Part shown: positions 57,363-62,287 of the stretch, piece after piece | Layout of the letters: every line of letters starts with the position of its first letter | Numbering within the stretch: position 1 is the first letter of the stretch | Source: Methanobrevibacter olleyae | Lineage (GTDB): Archaea > Methanobacteriota > Methanobacteria > Methanobacteriales > Methanobacteriaceae | Length of the DNA: 62,287 bases | Assembly: GCF_900114585.1 (NCBI RefSeq) | Contig: NZ_FOTL01000009.1 | Span: 1 to 62,287 of the forward strand | Direction: 5' to 3' | Position numbers and translations under genes: made by a program | Notes under the pieces: model-generated | The model's database searches: none | Told to the model about the DNA's origin: nothing | What the model saw: the letters and a program-made list of their open reading frames with translations, nothing else

Positions 57363-57899
57363 TTATTGATTTTCACCAGCTTGAGTAGCTGCTTTATTAT
57401 GTTCTTCAATCTGTTTAGCTACAGGAGAAGAGCGGTAAAAACCAATTGCTTCTTCTTCTCCTCTTTTTACAACATAACTTGGAGAATTTAATTTTTTGCT
57501 GTTTAAAGCAATATGTCCATGTACAACAAACATTCTTGCTTCTTTAGCAGTACGAGCTAAACCTTTTTGGAAAACTATAGTTTGTAATCTTCTTCTTAAA
57601 ATATCTTCAACAGTTAAATCAAGAATATTTTCTAACTGGGCATTTTCATCAAGGATTCCTGATCTTTTCAAGTTTCCTAATAATTCTTCAGTTTCAACTT
57701 TTACTTGATCTTGAGAGAACCCGAGTAAGTATCTTGCTTCCCTACTGTATTTTCTAACTAAAGTATCAGCTTTCCAAATTTCCTTTTTATTTTTTAAGCC
57801 ATATTTAGACATTAATTTATTTTCAGTTTTAATTCTTTCTGCATTCCAAGGATGAGGTGGTGTATCATACTTTTTCCTTGCTTTTCTTGGATGTCCCAT
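57363..57899 (-). CDS. 30S ribosomal protein uS4
   Basis: uS4 is an early-binding small-subunit protein. Patterns: [40 protein letters not shown], an S4 RNA-binding domain ([16 protein letters not shown], then [13 protein letters not shown]). The ATG at 57899 gives 178 residues; the GTG six bases upstream is part of the ribosome binding region (GGAGATGTGATT). It lies between uS13 and uS11. Confidence 0.96.
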   Translation of the reverse strand: MGHPRKARKKYDTPPHPWNAERIKTENKLMSKYGLKNKKEIWKADTLVRKYSREARYLLGFSQDQVKVETEELLGNLKRSGILDENAQLENILDLTVEDILRRRLQTIVFQKGLARTAKEARMFVVHGHIALNSKKLNSPSYVVKRGEEEAIGFYRSSPVAKQIEEHNKAATQAGENQ

Positions 57900-58003
57900 A
57901 ATCACATCTCCTTATTTAGATATAAATTTCAATAATTATTCAATAATATAATCAATTTAAAAATTTATCAAATTTACCATAATCAGTCTAAAAAGATATA
58001 AAA

Positions 58004-58450
58004 TTATCTTCTACGACTTACACCGACAGTAGAACTGTGTCTGAAAGTAGATTTAGTTCTTTGTCCTCTAACTGGTAAACCAACTTCGTGTCTTCTACCT
58101 TTGTAACTTCTGGTCTTTTTCATCCTGTTTAAATCATCCCTTAAAGTCATGTCAAGGTCAGATTCAATTAAATGAAGGTCATCACCAGTAGCATAATCGT
58201 TACGTCTGTTTAACATCCAATCAGGAATGTTATATTCTTTAGGATCTTCTAAAACTGCTTCGATTTTAGCAACATCATCTTCAGCAACGTAACCAATTTG
58301 TTTTTCAGTATTTAAACCTAAGGTAAGACAGATAGATCTAGATAAGGATAATCCAACACCTTTAATTTCAGTTAAAGCTTGTTCGATTTTTTTATTACCA
58401 TCTACATCCTTTCTGGATATACGCACTAAGTGCTTAAAGTCGTCTTCCAT
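58004..58450 (-). CDS. 30S ribosomal protein uS13
   Basis: uS13 lies at the small-subunit head and contacts tRNAs. Patterns: [40 protein letters not shown], and the basic tail [20 protein letters not shown]. The ATG at 58450 follows GGAGGT with a 7-bp spacing; the ATG at 58465 overlaps that Shine-Dalgarno and is rejected. 148 residues. It is the first gene of the ribosomal-polymerase block. Confidence 0.96.
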   Translation of the reverse strand: MEDDFKHLVRISRKDVDGNKKIEQALTEIKGVGLSLSRSICLTLGLNTEKQIGYVAEDDVAKIEAVLEDPKEYNIPDWMLNRRNDYATGDDLHLIESDLDMTLRDDLNRMKKTRSYKGRRHEVGLPVRGQRTKSTFRHSSTVGVSRRR

Positions 58451-58929
58451 TAAAGTAACCTCCATAATATCTATAGAGCGAACCCACGAGACGTGTATAA
58501 AAAATTTAGCGGATTCGAATGCTTTATTTTAAAGCACAGTTTTCAACAATGTAAAACTTAGTCCAATAATATTTTAATCATAGAATTTTATAATTTGCAT
58601 TATTCATACTATTTTAAGTCTGATTTCAAATCCATTAAACTAAGAGTTCATCAATATCAGTTTCAAGCACATTTAATAATTCTAATTAAATAATAACTAC
58701 GCTTAGCTTACTAAAAGATAGAGTAACTTAATACTCGATAAATTACTAATAAACTTTTATAGCTATAGCTAGATTATAATTTAACTAATTAAAAAAAAGC
58801 AAATATTAAATCTAATTCGTAAAGCTTATTTGAATCAGATTTAAGTTAATGATAATTTGTAAAAGTGATATTATCATTAATAATAATCCTATTAAATAGA
58901 ATTATATTAAATTGCTATATACTAATAAA
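58451..58929. other. Region between uS13 and tRNA-Ser
   Basis: Besides the uS13 promoter near 58496-58505 it holds an imperfect inverted repeat (AAATCTAATTC with GAATCAGATTT, 58808-58842) of unknown role. I see no gene. Confidence 0.4.
58496..58505 (-). promoter_or_regulatory. TATA box of the uS13-led operon
   Basis: On the minus strand CGCTAAATTTTTTATACACG contains TTTTTTATAC with a possible BRE upstream. A start about 25 bases downstream would give a short leader of about 20 nt carrying GGAGGT. Confidence 0.55.
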
Positions 58930-59014
58930 CGCCGAGACTGGGATTTGAACCCAGGCGAGGACAATCCTCACGGGATTTCCAGTCCCGCGCCTTACCAGGC
59001 TAGACTATCTCGGC
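58930..59014 (-). tRNA. tRNA-Ser (anticodon GGA)
   Basis: The minus strand folds as a tRNA with acceptor stem GCCGAGA/TCTCGGC, discriminator G, anticodon stem CGGGA/TCCCG around loop CTGGAAA (anticodon GGA), a long variable arm (TGAGGATTGTCCTCG) typical of serine, and T-arm CTGGGTTCAAATCCCAG. CCA is not encoded. It is 85 nt. Confidence 0.97.
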
Positions 59015-59312
59015 AATCTAGTAAGATATCAAACATAGAACTGTCTAATATATAATTCACTGATATAAAAATATAAGTAATTAATAATATATAAAGTTTT
59101 TGATTATTCAAGCATAATTTCTAAAAAAATAGGATTAAAACTAAAATCATAGCTACAAATCAATATTAAACTTAATAATATTTAAAGATTTTTTATAAGA
59201 TTATAGCAAAGTTTATATATTAGAACTTAAATTTGAGATTTTATTATGATAAAAAATAATTAAAAACAAATTTTTCTAAAGATAATTAAAAATAATAAAT
59301 ATTTTTCCTAAA
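59015..59312. other. Intergenic region upstream of tRNA-Ser
   Basis: The tRNA promoter (TATA at 59045-59057) is here. The rest is AT-rich without a gene. Confidence 0.45.
59045..59057 (-). promoter_or_regulatory. TATA box of tRNA-Ser
   Basis: AATTATATATTAG on the minus strand lies about 37 bases upstream of the mature 5' end, which would give a leader of about ten bases. Confidence 0.5.
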
Positions 59313-59430
59313 TAAACTATTCATCTAATCTTCTTTCCAGTTTATCATTTATTAAACTATTCATCTAATCTTATTCTACTTTATCGTTTATTAAACTATT
59401 CATCTAATCTTCTTTCTACTTTATCATTTA
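59313..59430. repeat. 39-40-bp tandem array spanning the end of the TPR gene
   Basis: TAAACTATTCATCTAATCTT followed by CTTTCTACTTTATCATTTA occurs at 59313, 59353 and about 59392. The last copy is coding (end ...NDKVERRLDE and stop); the other two lie downstream of the stop codon. Confidence 0.88.
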
Positions 59431-60265
59431 AATCATCGATGACATATTTAATTTTAGGATCTTTAGTTAAATCGTATGCAATATTAAAATAGAATAAAGC
59501 AGGAATTACCTTTTTACTTTCATCTAATTGGAATCCAAGATTTTTACATATTGTTATAACTTCAATACTTGCAGAATAAGGTAAACCCTTCGATTTAAGA
59601 TATTCCTTAATATCTTCAATATTTTGATTAATAATGTCATTTAAATTATTTTCATCCAAGTAAGTCTTTAAATAGTCATCAAATATTTTTAATTCACCGA
59701 TAGCCAAATCAGATTGATTATCATAAGTTTTACTTAATCTATTTAAATAAACAGCTAATCTTAAATTTTCATCATCTTTAGAACCTTTAGATTCATTAAG
59801 ATAATAAAGAGACAAATTTCTAAAGGATTTAGCAAGGTCTTCAACGGAATAAGAATATTTAACAGATTGTACACTTAATTTATAATATTCATCCCAATTA
59901 TTATTTTGTTTGTAAACTTCACATAATCCGAAAATAGCTTTAACATTGATTGGGTTATAATTGTAAGACAATTTAAAGCTCTTTAAAGCATTTTCATATT
60001 CATTAAAATGTAATAATACATTCCCATAATTAGAATAAAGAGTGGAATAGTCTAAAATAAGAGGATACTTTCTTTTAACTTCTTTTTTAATAGTGGCTTG
60101 GAATAAAAGCTCTTCAAGAAGATTCTTAAAAATATATTCTCCTTCAAGATATTCTTTATTTAAGTTAATATTTTCTTGAGCAAATTGATAAGCTTCATCA
60201 TATTTCTCTTCTTTAAATAAAGAATCCATTTCTTTTATAATTTCTGGAACAGATTTAATTTTCAT
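59396..60265 (-). CDS. Tetratricopeptide-repeat-like protein
   Basis: The 289-residue protein is wholly helical. Residues ~75-140 contain TPR-type units (YSNYGNVLLHFNEYENALKS then FKLSYNYNPINVKAIFGLCE). Others look like degenerate helical repeats. TPR proteins bind partner proteins. The stop is TAG. GGTGATAAT precedes the ATG. The last codons and stop are repeated twice downstream. Upstream on the same strand is a SHOCT-domain protein; a link is possible but not shown. Confidence 0.8.
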   Translation of the reverse strand: MKIKSVPEIIKEMDSLFKEEKYDEAYQFAQENINLNKEYLEGEYIFKNLLEELLFQATIKKEVKRKYPLILDYSTLYSNYGNVLLHFNEYENALKSFKLSYNYNPINVKAIFGLCEVYKQNNNWDEYYKLSVQSVKYSYSVEDLAKSFRNLSLYYLNESKGSKDDENLRLAVYLNRLSKTYDNQSDLAIGELKIFDDYLKTYLDENNLNDIINQNIEDIKEYLKSKGLPYSASIEVITICKNLGFQLDESKKVIPALFYFNIAYDLTKDPKIKYVIDDLNDKVERRLDE

Positions 60266-60412
60266 ATTATCACCATTTAAAGAATTGATTATTTAATTAG
60301 ATTATTTAAAAGAATAAATTATTTAATTAGGTTATTTAATTAGGTTATTTAATTAGATTATTTAATTAGTTTAAAAGAATAAATTATTTAATTAGATTAT
60401 TTAAAAGAACAC

Positions 60413-60937
60413 CTAAGAATTTAAAAGCTCCTTCTTTTTGTTTTCAAATTCTTCTTCTGTAATTATTCCATCTTTATATAGATCGTGATATTTTCTTATT
60501 TCTTCTGGAATATTAAGAATAGCTTCTTTTAGTTGAGATTTTTCTTCAATTTCAAAAGAGCCAGTAGTTAATTTGTTTATTAATTTATATTCAAAGTTAT
60601 TTAACATATCATCATCTAATGTTTTTAATAGGAGATTTTTATCAGCTAAATTAAATTGAATTCTATTATCAGCTATTCTTTGAATATCATCTTGATTTAT
60701 ATCATCATAATCTATATCAAAAGAATCTTTAACTTTACCATTTAGCCTGCTTCTTTTTTCTACATAAATAGAACCTTCATCTAATTTAATAGCTCCATTA
60801 AATGTGTTTTCTTCCCCATCCTTAGTTTCTATTAAAAGACCTAAAAAATCAAATTCAATATTTTTTGATTTAATATCACCTTTAGGCATATTTCCATTCG
60901 GATTTATTAAAAAGCCTAATTTACTTAATTTTCCCAT
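60413..60937 (-). CDS. Protein with C-terminal SHOCT domain
   Basis: The last ~28 residues (IRKYHDLYKDGIITEEEFEN then KKKELLNS) match SHOCT, a short oligomerisation domain found at the ends of many prokaryotic proteins. The preceding ~130 residues look like a beta-rich PH-like domain with a TTGSFEIEEKSQLKEAI linker. No ribosome binding site is obvious before the ATG. A run of ATTATTTAATTAGG repeats separates it from the TPR gene. Function unknown. Confidence 0.75.
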   Translation of the reverse strand: MGKLSKLGFLINPNGNMPKGDIKSKNIEFDFLGLLIETKDGEENTFNGAIKLDEGSIYVEKRSRLNGKVKDSFDIDYDDINQDDIQRIADNRIQFNLADKNLLLKTLDDDMLNNFEYKLINKLTTGSFEIEEKSQLKEAILNIPEEIRKYHDLYKDGIITEEEFENKKKELLNS

Positions 60938-61262
60938 AGTATCAAAAATCTAAAATATTTTTATAATCTATAATCAAATTCATTTTTAGAATATCTTTAT
61001 AATCATTAATCAATTTCAATTTTAAAAAAAAAAATTATTTTTTATATTATTTTTTATATTATTTTTTATATTATTTTTTATCTCATTTTTTATCTTATTT
61101 TTTATCTTATTATTAAAATATAATACTTTAAAAACATATAAATTTATCTTAAAATGAGATTAAAATTTATAATTAAATATAAAATATATTAAAATAAAAA
61201 TTATATTATTAAATGAAAATAATGAAATTAATTATTATAAAAATTTATGATTGAGTGATAAA
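60938..61262. other. Divergent intergenic region with TATTTTTTATAT repeats
   Basis: Between 61020 and 61115 a TATTATTTTTTA unit is repeated about seven times. Both neighbours should have their promoters here. No gene is visible. Confidence 0.6.
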
Positions 61263-61817
61263 ATGTCTAAAGATAATGATAAATTTGTACTTAAGTTAAA
61301 TAACGATAGAAAAGGCGAACCTAAAACACTTAGTGAAGAAGAAACTTTAAAGCAAATGAAAAGAGGTTTTAATAACCAATACATTAGTTTTGAATACCCA
61401 TTTTTATGGGAGAATATAAAATCTGATGATGAAGATGAATTTACAGATGCTGTATTATTTAATAAAAATAATAATGCTATTGTAAAAATATCTACACAAC
61501 CATGTTTAGTAAATACAGTTGAAGAGTTAAAAGAATTAGTAGAAAAGGACCTCAAATCAAAAGAATGTGAAATTCAGGAATCAGGAATGGATACTTTTGA
61601 TAAATATGGAATATGGGATGTATTTTACACAACAAAAGAAGGTTTAGAAGTAGAACAATATTCTATCTTAAAAAGCAATAATTTATATTCTCTTGAATTG
61701 TATACTAAAAATAATAGAGATCAAGTTGTATTAAAATCTTTTGTAGATGTGATTCAAACATTTAAGATACTAAAACCAAGTTATAAAATAGATGGGGATT
61801 CTTACGAGAAAATATAA
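61263..61817 (+). CDS. Hypothetical protein, PsbP/DUF1795-like in layout
   Basis: The 184-residue product (start at the ATG at 61263 with GAGTGATAAA upstream, not the TTG at 61251) has a charged start, then a beta-rich domain: QYISFEYPFLWENIKSDDED, AVLFNKNNNAIVKIS, YSLELYTKNNRDQVVLKSF, and FVDVIQTFKILKP. The order F-x-Y-P-x-x-W ... F-x-x-V-I-x-T-F-K resembles PsbP/DUF1795-type small proteins of methanogens. It has no signal peptide. Function unknown. Confidence 0.7.
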   Translation: MSKDNDKFVLKLNNDRKGEPKTLSEEETLKQMKRGFNNQYISFEYPFLWENIKSDDEDEFTDAVLFNKNNNAIVKISTQPCLVNTVEELKELVEKDLKSKECEIQESGMDTFDKYGIWDVFYTTKEGLEVEQYSILKSNNLYSLELYTKNNRDQVVLKSFVDVIQTFKILKPSYKIDGDSYEKI

Positions 61818-61969
61818 TCCCTAAACTTATTTTTTAAAAAAAAGATAACTTAAACTTATTTTTAAAATTAAAGCAAAAAATATAATAAATTAAATTATAA
61901 AAAAATAATAATCCTAAAAATAGAAAAACAGAAAAAATATAATAAATTAAATTTAGGGTCCTAGATTTT

Positions 61970-62287
61970 TTACATTTCTGCAAGCTTTTGTAGGGCTGTT
62001 TTTGTAGTGTAGCCTTGTAATGTGATGAGCCCTGCTAAAAATACATTTAAATATACGGTTCTTTTTACTGAATCATGTGTATATTTGTGTATATTCTCTC
62101 ATGTTGAGTCCATCTTTGCATAATTTGAAGAAGTCTTCTATTTTACCCCTTATTGGTTTATATTTTTCCCAATTGTTTATTTTTTCTAAAAATTCGTTTT
62201 TTAGTCTTTTTAATAGTTTTTTAATCTTTTCTGTGTTCTTTTTTGGGTTAAATATCTCTAATTTGTAGTTGAATATTTGATTTAATT
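61970..62287 (-). pseudogene. Frameshifted C-terminal part of a transposase
   Basis: Reading the minus strand from the window edge gives YKPIRGKIEDFFKLCKDGLN, which runs into a stop at about 62079; from 62099 on, a shifted frame gives NIHKYTHDSVKRTVYLNVFL then AGLITLQGYTTKTALQKLAEM and a stop at 61970-61972. Together these look like the tail of an archaeal insertion-sequence transposase broken by a one-base shift between about 62090 and 62100. The N-terminal part lies beyond the window, so the element's family and ends cannot be seen. Confidence 0.65.

Overview
This is a very AT-rich stretch of a methanogenic archaeon, almost certainly Methanobrevibacter or a close member of the Methanobacteriales. 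The support is: archaeal ribosomal and RNA polymerase genes (uS13-uS4-uS11-RpoD-eL18-uL13-uS9-RpoN-RpoK), sn-glycerol-1-phosphate dehydrogenase and the isoprenoid genes for ether lipids, CofC for coenzyme F420, LL-diaminopimelate aminotransferase, the short archaeal PurA, class III (pilin-type) signal peptides, and an adhesin-like protein with beta-helix and Ig-like repeats typical of Methanobrevibacter. Most genes carry a GGTGAT- or GGAGGT-type ribosome binding site, which I used to move several starts downstream of the longest reading frame. TTG and GTG starts are common (metG, eno, rpsB, proS and the ABC genes).

Layout. 1-1.6 kb: two small pilin-like proteins. 1.6-12.6 kb (minus strand): a GlcNAc-1-P transferase-like membrane enzyme, a helix-turn-helix protein, a DUF530-like protein, metG, a CoA-disulfide-reductase/NADH-oxidase-like flavoprotein, rpiA, a UPF0179 protein and egsA. 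13-16.4 kb (plus): proS, cofC, thiD. 16.6-19.5 kb (minus): an SsuABC/TauABC-like ABC importer, convergent with thiD. 20-26.4 kb (minus): an orphan transposase-like DNA-binding protein, purA, four small acidic proteins resembling immunity proteins (two look like DUF6891 and DUF6882), and dapL. 27-42 kb is accessory: a large acidic membrane-anchored protein, gltX, an overlooked 34-residue His-rich ORF near metal-regulator-like operators, a TIGR04076 protein, three tandem paralogous methyltransferases (the middle one with an in-frame stop), an aldo/keto reductase with Fe-S clusters, an adhesin-like protein, and PpaC.

42.4-58.5 kb (minus) is the conserved archaeal block. Ribosomal protein and RNA polymerase genes lead into enolase, ferredoxin, uS2, a MEMO1 protein, then mevalonate kinase, isopentenyl phosphate kinase, type 2 IPP isomerase, archaeal RNase J and prenyl diphosphate synthase. 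Together these link translation/transcription genes to the alternative mevalonate route for archaeal lipids. 58.9-62.3 kb holds tRNA-Ser(GGA), a TPR protein, a SHOCT protein, a small hypothetical protein, and a frameshifted transposase fragment at the window edge.

The most unusual signals are not protein families. First, a 33-nt hairpin with covarying stems follows the stop codon of three unrelated genes (degenerate relatives at two more). Second, the last codons and stop codon of several genes are tandemly duplicated just downstream (rpiA, fni, the TPR gene, the genes ending at 22905 and 22242). Third, many intergenic spaces hold tandem arrays with units of about 27-48 bp. Fourth, a His-rich micro-ORF with a perfect Shine-Dalgarno lies beside a set of three 16-bp near-palindromes spaced exactly 21 bp apart.
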